Position numbers and translations under genes: made by a program. Below, piece after piece: positions 33,701 through 46,459 of a stretch of 64,000 bases of DNA (position 1 is its first letter; each line of letters starts with the position of its first letter). This DNA is from Eimeria necatrix (Eukaryota > Apicomplexa > Conoidasida > Eucoccidiorida > Eimeriidae), in NCBI RefSeq assembly GCF_000499385.1, contig NW_013655328.1, forward strand, positions 1 to 64,000. Reading direction: 5' to 3'. Under the pieces are notes generated by a model. The model did no database searches. It saw nothing but the letters and a program-made list of their open reading frames with translations, and had not been told where the DNA came from.

Positions 33701-36694
33701 GAGGTCCCCTTGATCGCAATAACCCAGAACCATGTGGAGATACTGAGCATCTTCGACACAAGAGAAACAGCGCAGCACATTCTGGTGGCGTAACAGATCC
33801 CTTTGCACGTAAAGCTCAAATTCCACTTGGTTCACCATGCCGGCCCGAACTACGGTTTCTTTCTGAATGCTCTTGACAGCCACTGCAAAGCCACCTTTTC
33901 GATGTCTCAGCTTCCGCACAACGCCGTAAGTCCCACACCCAACGATGTCTCGGCGTACGTCTAAAAGGTCTTCAGCCCCTTGGCCCTTATCAAAGCTCTC
34001 GAGTTCTGCAAGAGACTTTATGGGTAAGTAGGCCTCTATATAGCTGGAGTCCTCAGTGCACTCATCAATGGTGGCACAGCCTTCGCCTTCGTGTCTGCTG
34101 TTGTTTGTATAGGAAATCGCCGATATAAAAGGGCCTACCGGGATGAGATCATGGGGGCCAACTTTAAATCTGTCTTGAATGCGTCGTCCTTGCGATGGTT
34201 TGCATTGAGGCGCATTTTCTAACTGCTGTTCAGTGATGTGATCCTCACCACAGATGTGTGCTCCAATCAATGCGTTATTTTCACCAAATGCCGCTGCATG
34301 GGCTGCTGCTTTACGTTCGTCTGATAGTGGGCACTGCCCTTCTGTCCTCGCTGTATCCCTAGGCTCCTGCCCTCTACGGATGTCTTGGGACTGATCTGTA
34401 ACTCTGGCCTCTTCTCTTGACAGGCTTCCGCTCATCTTAACAGTGCATAAGGCGTCTGCAGGAGGACTTGACTCAGTAAGAAGTTGGCCGTCAATCCTTT
34501 CTCCTCGACGCAACGCTGATTTAGTAAGCGTTGCCCCAGGGTCTCCGATAATTTCACACTTAAGCTTCAAGCGCTGCTCCATGCTGCCACCAACCGCTGT
34601 AAAACTCAATTTCCTGTTCTCTGCCTTGTCAGACGGAGCATTGCCCTGGGAGCCAGTAGAAGCTTCATCAGACTCGCTTATTTTCCACTCCAGTGGTGGT
34701 GGCGGTGCGGGTGATTCTTGCTGCCTTTCGACATCGGCAGTAACCGCTTGCAGATGAGCTGTCGTGGGGATCTGCAAAGGTTTTTCTTTAGATTCCAGCC
34801 ACTCTGCGTGTTCTTTGGGCTTTTCGTGGTTCGAACCTTCATCAGCCCCGACAGATATGGTGTCTGAGCTCGTGGAGCTGTTTACAGATGGACTCACCCT
34901 ATGTGCATGAGCGTTCGTGGCTAGGCCAGAGAGTTTGGGATGTGGAGAGTGGGGGCGACCTTTTTGAGGCATTGCGCCTTGCTCTACTGTCTGAGGCATA
35001 ATGTCAGCTTGCACAAGAGTTCGCTGCCTCTGCTGCTGCAAAGAAAGCTGTTGCTGCATCAGCTTCTCTCTTTGCCGTTGGAGCACCTCTTTTTGCTGTT
35101 GCAGAAGCTGCTGCTGCTGCCAAAGAAAGTGCTCCCTCTGCAGCTGCAAGTCAAGCTGCCGAGAAGGCTGGAATGGAAGGGTTGGGAAGTGCACGTGGTG
35201 CTGGGAGTGCTGGGCTACTTGCTGGTGTTGTGGAGGAAATGGCACCTTGGCGAAGCCCCAATCATTTGAGTTGCCTTCTTGACATCCTGGCATCGCATAT
35301 GGGGTGTTTGGGGACAATTTCTGCCCATGCAGCTCCTGCTTTTGCATTATATTTCCCCTTGTGGCCGCATGTGAAGCTACCGTTGGAAGCTGTTGCTTTG
35401 GACTCTGTCGAAAATGCAGGGTGGGAGATGGAGGACGCGACCGTTGCAAATTTATCGCCGGGGCGTGTTGAATTTCCTGCTGATTTCCGACCCATCCTAG
35501 GAGTATTTGGTTCGAGATATCTTGCGGTGCGTGGGCCCGGTTCACTGTTGGAACAACTCGGCGTGCGCCGCCGCTCCCTGACCGCAGCCTTGCATCTGGT
35601 GGAGAGCCCTGCGCAGCTACTGATTCGTACGCAGCTCTCTGCTCTGTGGGAGCCCGAAACAAAGACCAGATACGGGTGGCAAGGCTGGGAGATTGACGCC
35701 CAGAGACGGGTGGAGTGCTAGCAGAGCGGTTTGAATTTACATCATTCTGTGCTCGTTGAGATTCCGAAGCACCTACAGCGTTGAGGCTTCCCGCAACAAC
35801 TCCTCTTTGAGGTCCAGAAGGTCTTGCTCTTTCCATGCCAGCCGGTTGACGGGGCCTGCTGTGGTTCTGAGCAGGTACGGAGAGTGGTCTCCAGCCATAT
35901 GCACACGGCGACTTCCCTCGGACTGAATGCTGGGGAATATGTGGCACGCACTGCTCCTTACCGGCATGTCCAGTAGGTAGCGCGTATGCAGGGGTACTAC
36001 CAGGAGGCTTTTTGAGCTGGGGCTTAAGAGATGATACCCTTCCTGTGTTGAGAGCGCACGGCAGCTCATTATTGCATTGCGTCACAAGTGGTCCAGGGCA
36101 CTGCTTCTGCTGCGGTGCAACAAGCTGGTGCGTCTTGTCAGCCAGACGTGCCCACACGCCCGGCCAAAAGTTGTTGGTAATGTTGGGTCCATTAGGCTGA
36201 TGCGTGGGCCGTTCTTGGACGGGTTGAGCCTCCACTGTGGTACTTTCCTTTGACCTAAGTCTAGTCCCCGTGCTAGAATGGCGTGCAGCGGTCTGCCTTG
36301 GGCGGTAACAGCTGTACACGAAACTCGCAGGAGTCATTGAACGCCACAGCAGCTGGGCATGCTGTTGATTTTGGCTTGCTGGCGCTTGCATTTGTGCCCT
36401 CTGAGTCATGCCGACCGTACCAGCAGCCTGAGCCGGGGATCCATGTCGAACAAGGGGTTTGTTGGGGCCCAGCGGCAGAAATGGTGGACTTTGAGTGCTG
36501 GAATGTAGGCTTTGATGCATCATTTGTATGTCTGGAAGCTGTCTTCCGCGTGCCTGCCTCACATCGTTTGGGGACCAGAAGCGGGCCGCCCCTGCCAATC
36601 CAGAAGCGGGCGATCTGAGAACATGGGGGCTGCAATGCGTACTTAAGGGACCTCCTGGCGGGGATGGAATCCCCCGGCTTCCTGAGGTCGCCAT
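30753..36694 (-). CDS. Aurora-related protein kinase with long extensions
   Basis: Four minus-strand exons: 33400-36694, 33078-33181, 32913-32988 and 30753-32779, together 1833 codons with consistent phases. About 910 residues precede the kinase and include a Gln-rich coiled-coil-like segment (35000-35170). The kinase has P-loop GCGTYGVV, AVK lysine, HRDLKLEN, the Aurora-type KIADFGW, FCGTLDYLAPEM and, across the introns, VLLYELLDGRPPF and RLSLVGVAQHPWV. KIADFGW with CGTLDY is diagnostic of Aurora kinases, which act in mitosis and spindle/centrosome control. The usual activation-loop Thr before CGT is Ser here (SYSFCGT). About 660 Ser/Pro-rich residues follow the kinase. A donor-like GTGAGT just before the stop leaves open a further exon. 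Confidence 0.88.
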
Positions 36695-37061
36695 GGAACC
36701 TAAATTGGTAAAACACCTCTGTCGCGCAGTAGTTTGACTGCAGCTGTGCGCGGAGCGCTAACTAAAACACTCGCCAAACACAACGGAAGAAAGGACCCTG
36801 ACTTGGCCATGCTTTCTTAAAGAGCTGTGCCTTCGACATAAGAAGGTCAGTTGCTGCCTCTTTCAGAGCTGGGCGACCATCCTACTCGGTCTGGTCTCAT
36901 GCCTGTAGTGGGCTGAATGGTCCACTGCAAGTGAGATCTCCTTTCTTCGAGGCAAAAATCTGCAGACACCAGTCAAAATATTGCCATCATCAACTGTTGA
37001 GTTTGTTCAATGAAATGCTGCTTGTGTTGCGAGGTACGAAGCGCTAGACAAGATCGGCAAT
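36695..37061. other. Upstream region of the kinase, nothing recognised
   Basis: No motif, RNA gene or frame of note; probably the kinase promoter and 5' UTR. Confidence 0.4.
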
Positions 37062-37478
37062 ATGCGAGAACGTGACGGAGTTATGCGCATCCCTGTCACA
37101 ATATGCCATAATACACAGGTCGGCTTAAAACAACATAGATTTGAGGCTACTTTTAAGTTGGCCCTTGTTCAGCCCAGGAAGTTCTTGGTGTGGTTTCTCT
37201 GGCTAACACCGACAAGGCAGCAAGCCCCTAGCGGGTCTCGCGATCGGCACTCGAGGGCGCTGTGCTCAGGAGCTTTGGTGAAGCCAGCTACGAAACCTAA
37301 ATATGTTTCCCTTATAAACTTCTTAGATGAAGGGAAAGTCTGGAACTCACTGGAACCGTACTCTCTGCGCACACTCTATTCCAAGGCTCCAAAGGCCGGC
37401 GGTTCAGTCCCCGTCATCGCCGCCTTGTCACTTTCACTCGGCTTCATATTTTTCAGTAGATCACGCCTGAGACCCTGA
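37062..37478 (+). CDS. Possible small membrane protein or exon
   Basis: 138 codons. The last 60 look structured: a Tyr/Leu-rich segment, then a Gly-preceded hydrophobic helix (SVPVIAALSLSLGFIFF) and a basic end (SRSRLRP). This is typical of small tail-anchored or mitochondrial inner-membrane proteins. The first 70 residues look less coding-like and may be intron or leader. No family is recognised. Confidence 0.3.
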   Translation: MRERDGVMRIPVTICHNTQVGLKQHRFEATFKLALVQPRKFLVWFLWLTPTRQQAPSGSRDRHSRALCSGALVKPATKPKYVSLINFLDEGKVWNSLEPYSLRTLYSKAPKAGGSVPVIAALSLSLGFIFFSRSRLRP

Positions 37479-38562
37479 CTTGAAATCTTGGAAGAGCTTA
37501 TGAATTTCATTTCCCTTGTGTTGATGTAAAACTTGCCGGTTTCTCTGGCGTTTTAGCGAGGATTTGGCGTGTTTCAAAGCTGGATAGCTGACAGTGGTCA
37601 GCTGCCCATTCGACTGCAAACCGAAGCAGAGAATATCAAAGAGCCTACGCATAGCGCAATCTAGCGCCTGTGTTCTAAGGCAAAGCTGCTGAGAGACGGA
37701 ATCTCCACACAGTCAGTCCCACAGCAAGGCAACATGAGAAATTGCTTCGTAGAACGTGCAAATCAAACTGCCTGTGAGGAATGTAGCTGCCAAAGGTCTG
37801 TACTGAAACTAGCCACATGAGAAACTAAAATACAACTTTTTACGTGTACGCCATCAAAAGCCGCTGCTTGGCTGCGCGTCCTTTAGCTGGTTGCGAGCGT
37901 CTGAAAGATATCCCTAGGCAAGTAGTGCGACAGTCATACCTTGATTTGTCTCATCCCAAGTTTCAGGCCATTTGAAACCATTGGCAACTTTGTACAGTCT
38001 CCAGATTCACGGCGTGCTACTGTGATGCTAGCAAATTTATAAACAATCCTAGCAAACTTATTGGTAGGTCCGCAGTTTCTTGAAGCGGTAAGCTTGAACG
38101 CGTGTCTCCCCGGCGGTTCCACGTACACGGCGTCAAAGTTGCATGTACCATTCAGGCTCAAGGCAGAGTTTCCCATCTGTTCCATCGTCAGAGAAACTTA
38201 CAAAGCCCTACCGGAAGGAACAGAATCTCACATTTCTGGAAAACTGAAAAGCTGTAGAGGAGCAGAGATGAAGGTGTTGTTTCAGCGTGCAGTGTACGAA
38301 ATAACTTGTCCATTTAGTATTATGGGTACAAAGTAAAAGCATCGGAGCGCATTTCGCGGTCAGCAGCGCCAGGGGCATCTCGATTGTGCAACTCGTTTTT
38401 AGAAGGACGCAGCATTTGATATCTGCCCGCTTGTATGTCCATTTTCATCATGTCCCTGTTTCTAATGGCTAAGCAAGCCCCTTGTAGGGAGCCAACGGAG
38501 CTGCGCACGTTCCTGATACCTTGATGCTGTGCGCCCAACGCACTTGGTCTCGTATACTCCAC
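37461..38562 (-). other. Unresolved coding-like minus-strand fragments
   Basis: Three minus frames (38562-38320, 38185-37934 and 37652-37461) each have soluble-protein-like composition (for example CNFDAVYVEPPGRHAFKL). They could be exons of one small gene, but I could not join them with consistent splice phases. Reported as uncertain. Confidence 0.25.
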
Positions 38563-39709
38563 TTCTATTAGGGAACATGAAATTTCGTTGACTCAGCTTG
38601 AAATATGGCAGGCAGCTCGCATTCTATCCGCAGACTCTTGAACTCGTGCCCACCTTACCACCATTACGCTTCCCAGATTTCTACTTTGAGGCATAATACT
38701 CTGAATAAAATTACAGGCACGGTATGTTGGGATTCAACGAGCTCTTCAAGCCTTAGTTTCCTAATGTTATGCACATCAGCATTCTTAGTCTGTGCAGACC
38801 ACGCTGCGCATGAAGAAACCATGTAGGCCTCACTGACGAAAACAGACTCTTTCTACTGACCGCAGCTGCGCCTGAGCGTGCTGCCTCTTCAATTAATCTG
38901 TGCCCTACAATGCGTAATACACTTTTCCAATTGGTTGTTGCAGCGTAACATTGAAGCGGCCTTTTTAGTCACTGGCATTAAAGTTGAATTTTTGATACGG
39001 CGAATCAGCTATCAAGGCTTTTCCGCATGCCTCCGTTGCCTTATAATCAGTGTTGAGTGCCTGGCTGTACTTTTTCTTGATGCTTCTAACCCAAATTGTG
39101 TACATGGAGTCAAGCCATGACCGAAGGATTTCCTGACTGCATATGTAGAAGCTCCCTGTGATTGGAGGACAGCTACACAGCGGGAAACTTCTTGGAAGCT
39201 AACGGGACAACCGCCTAAACGTTATCGGCTACTAAGTGGATACAGGCCAACAGTTCAACAAATAGGAATACAAAGCACGTTGACACAACTTCCCAATGGA
39301 ATTCATTTGAGGTTCAGCATGATTCTCGTCGCGAATGGCCGACCTCACATAGTGTAAATAGAGCCGCAGGAAATGTCGTCCAGCTAGAAGTCATTCACGC
39401 GGCAAGAGAAGAAACAGTATGTGGTCACTGGGTACACATGAACTGATGAACTGACTGGTATCTCTCGTGGGAGTCAGTCCCTGCATACACAGGCGACCAT
39501 TATGTTGCTTGCCCAAGGCAAAAAGTCGCACAAATAACAATAGAACGAAACGTGGAAGTCGTAACGAAAAAATTGGCTGGCTGCAGTCAGGCATCGTTGA
39601 AACCCTCAAAGAAAATGAAGCAGCGGCCCCGGGTGTGACACGGTCAACCACTTTGGCGTTGTCGAAAAAAATTCAGAAAAGTTAGCTGAAAATGAAGCTT
39701 GGCAACGTG
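38563..39709. other. No gene recognised
   Basis: Only short frames without motifs. This is the region downstream of the minus-strand membrane-protein gene. Confidence 0.45.
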
Positions 39710-42700
39710 TTAACGCCGTTTGAGCAAAAGCATCAATCTCCACATGCAGAGGCAGCACAGAAGCCCGACAATCACTGAAACAGCGATTGCCATGTGGATC
39801 AGTCTGTTCAGGCGCATCCACGTCGTGCCAAGTTGAGCTTCAGTTTCCGGAGGCTCTGCAAGGACCATTATAGCAACTCTGTGCGAATCTCCCCTAAAGA
39901 AGCAAAAAGCGCATGCATGTTCACACAACTGATCCAGTTTCTACAATATATCTGCGTTTTCGCCTCACCAGTCTGACAGGGAGCAGATGCACTGAAAATG
40001 TGAAGTACCGTATTGTTGTTTCAAGGGGCTCCTCCCTTAGCTCTAAAGCAAGCGCTTCCGCGTAACTGTTTAGGTCGCTGACTTCAGTGTAGTTAAACCG
40101 AAGCACGTATTCGTCAAACGGGTCTAAAGCCAGTACAGGAGCTTGTTGCCCATTTTCCGAAAAATCATTTTTGTTCTGACCATTCCACTCTGAACCCTGT
40201 CCAAATATTCGCATAACATGAGTGGCAAGACGTAGCTAATGGACAGAAACACTCAACCGGAGTGTCTGAGTAGGTAATCCTAAGCTACAGGCGGGTGTAA
40301 GGGGCTAGCGCTCTGCTCATGCCTACTTGCTCGTTCGTTGCAAGGTTTGTTACGGTCTCCTGTTTGGTCTCTGTGAAGCCTTCGAGCTCTGATAGATGAG
40401 CCTCACGCTTCTCCATATGGTAACGCATCTCTTCTTGCTCTTCTTTTTGGGTCTCCCACTCTTTAGCCGCTTCCTCTTCTTTCCTCGCCAAAAATGCTTT
40501 GATGTCGCTCGCTTTCGGCACTCGTAAAACAGCGCGGTCTAAAAAGGCGGCGTTCATGGGGAGCATCTCTGTTTCTCCAAGAGCAAAAATTATAAAAGCG
40601 CTGTAAAACACGTTCAAAACGCATTCCGACATGTGTTGCTGTGCTCGTGGCAGACTAGCCAGCAGATGGACTTGGGCCTCACTGTAGCCAGCTGCTTAGT
40701 TTGCAGTGAAAACGCACACTTTCTTGCCAGCTATACGTTCGCCTTTTAACCGTGCCAGTAGCTTGCGTGGGTCAAGACCTTCCGAGTCCTTCACAAATAC
40801 GGGGGTTCCTCCACTCCTGTTTAGTCAGAAGCAATTCGAGTCAAGCATACATCCGCTCGATGAAGCTGCGCGTTGATGCGCACATACATCACGAAAATCC
40901 GGACCAACAATCACGAGGGTGATATAATTCGGTGTGTCACTGCAGGGTTAGAAACAACATGAATACGCTATAGTCAAATTAAGGATTAGTCGAACGGGAT
41001 AGATATCATGCAGACTTACGAGAAGCTCGCAGCGAGATGCAACAAGTTTCTGCAATCCGCGATGTGGTCATTAAGGACAATAACCAGACGTCGCCTACAG
41101 CAACAGTAAACGCTACACCTATTTTCTGCCTCTATGTGAGCAGAAACATGTAAGCCACCTGAAAAGTGTGCAGGTAGCCAAGACCTAAATCGCATATATG
41201 CAGAGTCGCAATGAATCAAGCTGAAGGATTCTCTACTGCTCAATCTCTTACCCGTCCGGCGCTTCAAGCCAGCGCCGAGGCAAGCTTTTGGAGAGAGCCT
41301 CAACAAATAGCTGTTCATTGTCTTGGAGTTCAGCGGCTGAAGCGTCTCCAGCTGGAGCACCCATGGCCAGCTCATTGGTCATTCCAATAGTGGCAGCAGG
41401 AATGCGTGCCAGACCAAATGGCACCCATCGCAAAAGTTTACTACTGGTCTCGCGTGTGCGCTTGAAATCTGCACTACTTCGACGTGCCGACGGTTTGTCA
41501 GTCACTGCTGCAGCGGGCCAATTGCCTTCAGGGGCCTCTAAAGGCTTGGTGCGCATGCCTGCCTGCTCGGTAGCTAGCTCTTTTGAAGCGTATTCATCTC
41601 CAAACGCGCTCTGTAGGAGCTCTAGGGGAGAAGGTAGGGCAAAGGGGTACGGCAACCGATGACCCTGGTCATCTGCTAAAGATTCCTGAGTTGCAGAAAC
41701 GAGGGCAAGGCCGGTTTCGTTCAATAACCGAATATGCCACTGTGATTTCACCGGCGCACTGCAGCAAATGATGCATACGCAGGCTATGTTCAGATGTATG
41801 CAATGCCTGAGCATAAGGAACACTAGAGTCCGCCAGCAGTCGCAGCTACTTAAGTCGTACAGAGCTACTGCCTTGGAGAACCACCAACTGTGGAGGACAG
41901 GTCGCAGCAAAGCTTACTACTCAGCAAGGACAAGAAAGAAGAAGGGCTTCTGTCTGCAGCGCAGTACCAAAGGCAATCTCGTTTCCTTGACTGAGTGAAA
42001 AAGCTAGCTCTTAAGTGCCGTCCGCAAAACGTACGTTGGAGAAATTCACAGATTGGTTGGCGCCAATCCTGCACCTACCGGTCATCTTGAAGCGCTGCCG
42101 CTGCAGCAACATACTCTTCTGCTGTGTGCCATCTAGCGCGTATGATTGGCGTGACTCCTCTGAGTTAAGAAAATCAGAAAAGCGGAAGCAGTTGGAGCAA
42201 GAAAAAAACTTCGAGCTAGACTGTTAGGGTTTAGCTTCCGGGGCATTCAAGATTAACCTGAGTTACGAATATCCTTGCGTTTCACGTAATATTTTCCGTT
42301 ACATGGTCTCAGTTAAAGGTCAGCTTACGGATTGGAGCGAAGCCGATGAGCGATGTCCCACTGCAGGGCCGCTGCATAACGTGCTGGCGTGAGAACAGCC
42401 GCCACCTTCGTGGAAAATGCTGAAGGCAGTCAGCAAACTGCAGACTCGCCCTACATCAAATCCATGCCTAACCAAAGTAACTTTTGCTTTGGTGAGTAAC
42501 GTAATACAACGGCAACTCCCATTGAAACATATCTAGCATGAAGAGCTCTCCAGCTGCAGCGCGCTTCGCCCTTCATGTCAGTTAGCGTATAGCTTACTAA
42601 TGCCTTCTGGCTTCAACGCTTCCTCCAGCAGGGCTTGACTGTAGGGAAAGGTGAAACCCTGTGCGCTGGCCGCGTTGAGGCTTTCACCGATACCTCCAGC

Positions 42701-43189
42701 GCCAGCACTGTTTTTCTCTGATGTAACGTTCTCCCATGCAGCAACATGGAGCTGTTCTGTCGACTGCGGGAGTCGAGGTAAGGTTGTTGGATATTCTTTC
42801 GACAGTGGAGTCCTCTCAGAGAAAGAAAACTTCAGCACCTCTGATGAAAGTTTAGGAGCCTTAATTTTCTCGCGCTTGTTGAGCATTGCGGTATTCGTAG
42901 TCTCCTGCCCCCAGGGATATCCATGAGAGCGATCTGAGAAGGCAAATAAGCACGTGACGGAACTGATACAACGGCTGAGAACGGAAATGTAGGAGGCCTC
43001 CGTGGCGTGCCTCTGCTCGTGCTGGCTGTTTACTGAAAAAAGCAGCCGCAGAGCAAAGCCGACATCCACACACGCCTGAAACTCCTCACCGCCTAATCCT
43101 CTGAATCCCTGAGTTAGCAAGACCACTGATTGCCCAGCGGCCAGTGAGACAAAGGCCCAATGAAAGAAGCGCCCCGTAGTTCCCAGCAT
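39710..43189 (-). CDS. Multi-exon type I membrane protein, family unknown
   Basis: The last five exons join with consistent phases: 41252-41758, 40737-40816, 40327-40574, 40009-40196 and 39710-39893. A probable first exon is 42598-43189, beginning with a signal peptide (MLGTTGRFFHWAFVSLAAG). Its end phase does not match the 41758 acceptor, so an exon or alternative junction between them is missing from my model. Visible features are a signal peptide, a Ser/Lys-rich lumenal region, a strongly charged coiled coil in the 40.4-40.5 kb exon (KEEEAAKEWETQKEEQEEMR), a folded-looking segment (DPFDEYVLRFNYTEVSD) and a C-terminal membrane helix (IAVSVIVGLLCCLCMW) with a short basic tail. I do not recognise the family. 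Confidence 0.65.
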
Positions 43190-44473
43190 GGTGATTAGTG
43201 TACGGTGCAAGACACCAGGCCATTGGAGGGGTTTGGCTTCAAATAATTTCCTTTGTCACTGTTTATTTTGAAAAGTCATCTGACAGGTTCTAGATTCCTA
43301 TGGTATCTTTTGTGCGAAGCCTCTTGTGAGACCCAACTGTCTCCCGAAGACTTGCGATAGACAGAGGGTCTCGGAAAAGGTGCTCAGTGCCCTCAGGGCT
43401 GAAGAAAAATGGGCTTGCTTAAACTTGTACTAGGGAAAGTCTTAAAGTTGTCTGCGGTGGGATGAGCGCAACAGATAGAGCGCTGGACACCACCGGTCCA
43501 CCAAGAAACGCACGTGCCGAACTGTAGCTGAGGCGCCAACCTGAAACCGGCAGTTTTTGAATGTTTCTCCCAATAAGACAAAAAATGCGTAAATTTATGT
43601 AGTATGGAATTTTCACCTTCTCAACAAGGTGGCGTCTTCTATGGAAGAGCAGTGCCCGGCTGAACAGCTGCTCAATGAATTGCCCGATGTTTTGATGTTG
43701 CGAAATAACTCAAAGTCACAGTTGGAATTCGGCACCTGATAAAAAATTCTCCTGACCGGTTATTTCCCCAAGGGAAATGAAACGTATCACGTGGAAGCTC
43801 CGGTTCACCACGTCACACGCAAACTGCCCGGTGCCGCTGATACCGGGAAGGCTCGCCGCCCGCCGTTTTTGCGTAAATTCCACTATTGCGACTCCCCAAA
43901 GCATCAAGCATCGCCGACTGAACAGCTACTTACCACAACAGAGCACCTACAGTATAGAGCGTGGAGTCTGTAGATACGGCCTCACATCTGGCGGAAAAAA
44001 CTAAACCCTGCTACCTGCATCGACCTGCCCAAAAGTCGACACATACAAGTGAACCATGCACTCACTGGCACCACTATAAGCACTACACCGCTCCCCAGTT
44101 GTTCACCCCAGTAGTCCACAGGAAACACGGAGCAAGCAAGTGAGCTATGTAGCTCTGCGTGGCGTCCCCACGCCTCGTGCAGCACCTGCCGCCTGCATGC
44201 TTGCACGGATACACACTTCCGCTCCCCTCTACCGTGCTACCTGTAACTGAAACAACTGAGCAGTAAAACAGAAACTGCAACACCAAGTGTCCCGTTTGCC
44301 AGTTAACTCCTATTAGTCCTACTGCGAGTCCCTCGTAAACCTAAATTACAAGAAAAGCAAGCATAGTTGTGCGAAAAAGGCAGCGTTGCCCTTTCTTCCC
44401 CTCATGGACTCATGCTGAGGTGCATCGAGGAGAAGCTCTCTCTATTACTAAATAGAAATTTGCACGTAAGATG
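43190..44473. other. Intergenic, no gene recognised
   Basis: Short overlapping frames only, between two minus-strand genes. Confidence 0.5.
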
Positions 44474-45948
44474 TCAAACGAGGTCGGCTTCCTCGCGAAG
44501 GTACTCGCCCACATCTGCGTGGTGGTAGAACGAGACTGCTTCCGTAGAAGCCGTATGGATCTCCGCTGTTGCCTTTGCACTCGTACCAAAACCTAAAGGC
44601 AAATCCCCGTTCAAAGAAAGCACGCAGACACCTGCCCCGCTCGGCATGTCTGCAGTTAGTCGGCCTACGTGGCGCTGCGCCAAACAAACAAATAAAATGT
44701 TCCCCGCACTTCAGCCGCATGTTCACCCAACTAATGTGCACCTTGATCCTGAAAAATTATGACGCAGACGTATGGAGCAAACCCAGCCTCCCCACAATAA
44801 AAAATTGTCTCCCTGGCCTCCAAATGCTCAAAAAGGGATGGCAGTCACACCTTAACCTTTCACTGCGTGCGGCGGCATCTGCAATCGAAATTACTGCAAA
44901 TATGTGCTGGGAGGTGCTGCCCTGCATGGTATTACATCCCTTAAACATTCTTAACCATGAAGTGCGCAGCGTAAGCGCACAAAAAAGCGCAGTGTCAAGC
45001 CAACAAGCATCGCCCACCTTACCTTGATTATATGATTTCCGTAGACAAACGCTTGCTCGCCACCTGGGTTTAACCACACCTTGTGAGGTGCGTATTTTGC
45101 AATCACATGCAGGGCTGTAATCCCCAGTCTGAACTTCCGGCCTTTCGTGATTTTACCAATGCATTGACCAACACTCAGCTACACGCAAATAATGCACGAC
45201 AACAATGGGGGGGTAGACAACATATGCTATGGAACGATGAAGGGCTTTTCCTAGTGGCAAGTGCCAGGGTGCTGCAACTGCTGAAGTTCCATTGCAGTAG
45301 CATGGCCAGGAGGCTTACAAGGTTTTTGCGTGGAATGCATCCGGCAGCCTTTAGCAACTTCTCGCTGAGCAGAAAGAGAATGCCACAAGTCGTCGGTTGT
45401 CTTCTCGACGAACAGGATAATAAAAGGCAGTTACTGCGGGTGGTCCATCGTCGCAAAAGTACCGCTGCTAAGTGTCTCAAACTAAGAATCGTGGAGAAAC
45501 TGCTGCAATGCGCAACCGGCTGCTAGCTCAAGCCTTAAAGAGACAACATTGCACTTCTGTAGGCCACTTTTGCACATCCGAGCTGTAACGCCTGCCAGCC
45601 CACCTCAAGAAGAACACGCGGTCGCGATGCAATCGGAACACGTGAGGATCTGACGAGTTTTCAATCAAATGAAGCAAATTGTCTCCGAGGCTGCAAGCAA
45701 ACAGAAAAGCGCCATGCGTCACTTGATCAGTTCTTGTGAATGACGCAATCTGCCTTAACTTAGAGGTACATGGATGATGTAGTTGTCGGTTGCCTCAAGA
45801 TGACAGAAAGTCAACTTGAAGTTGGGTTCGCCTAAGTGACTCTCCTTCTCTTCGGCATGAAGATTACGTAGTGAGCTTTGCGGGAGGCTCACAACTTCGA
45901 TAGCTTCTCTAGAACAAGCTTAATTTCGTCCTCAGTGAGGGGCCGCAT
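44474..45948 (-). CDS. NIP7: 60S ribosome assembly factor NIP7
   Basis: Five exons: 45893-45948, 45604-45690, 45319-45364, 45023-45178 and 44474-44674, giving 181 residues. The human and yeast proteins are about 180. It begins MRPLTEDEIKLVLEKL, as NIP7 orthologues do, followed by GDNLLHLIE and VFRLHRDRVFF. The PUA domain is coded by exons 4-5 (FRLGITALHVIA, VWLKPGGEQAFVYGNH, DLPLGFGTSAK) and the protein ends with HHADVGEYLREEADLV. NIP7 binds pre-rRNA through the PUA domain and is needed for 27S/large-subunit processing in the nucleolus. Several exons are very short (46-87 bp). All phases and GT-AG sites agree, so the model is firm. Confidence 0.96.
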
Positions 45949-46459
45949 TTTCAAGCGCCACCCCCAAGCTAACTGTTGTTGCCCAATAATTCGGTTTTCC
46001 TGATGGAGCGGACTTGTGCTTCTGCAAGCCGAATATAGAACGTAACACTCCACTGCGCCGAACAGCACCGCGTCTGATTGCGCCTCAATGTAGACGAAAG
46101 AAAAGCTTTGTAGGAGCTTACTCAGAGGCACTTTGCCGCAAATTACGATAAGAAGAAGAAACGATCCGTTTAATCGGCTTTGAAGACGGGAGGGCCAATG
46201 TGCTCTGTAAAAATCTGAAGGCGTGACGGACTTTTTAGCAAAAAGTCATCCCACCCAGGAGCCCGCTGTCATATATCAGCTCTCACTAAAAAAATAAACA
46301 CAAGCCGGCGCATTCCTAGATTGGCTTTAAGGACTAGAGAGGAGCAGCTCAAAATTGCGACCCCCACGCATGCCAGATCCAGCACGTGGCTTGAATGCTT
46401 ACCAGGTGTCGCATGACCTGAATCATAGCACGAATCCACGCACCAGGTGGCTCCGTAAA

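Noticed and set aside
34940..35282. Leu- or Cys-rich plus-strand frames
   Set aside because: Antisense shadow of the Gln-rich coiled coil in the Aurora-related kinase.
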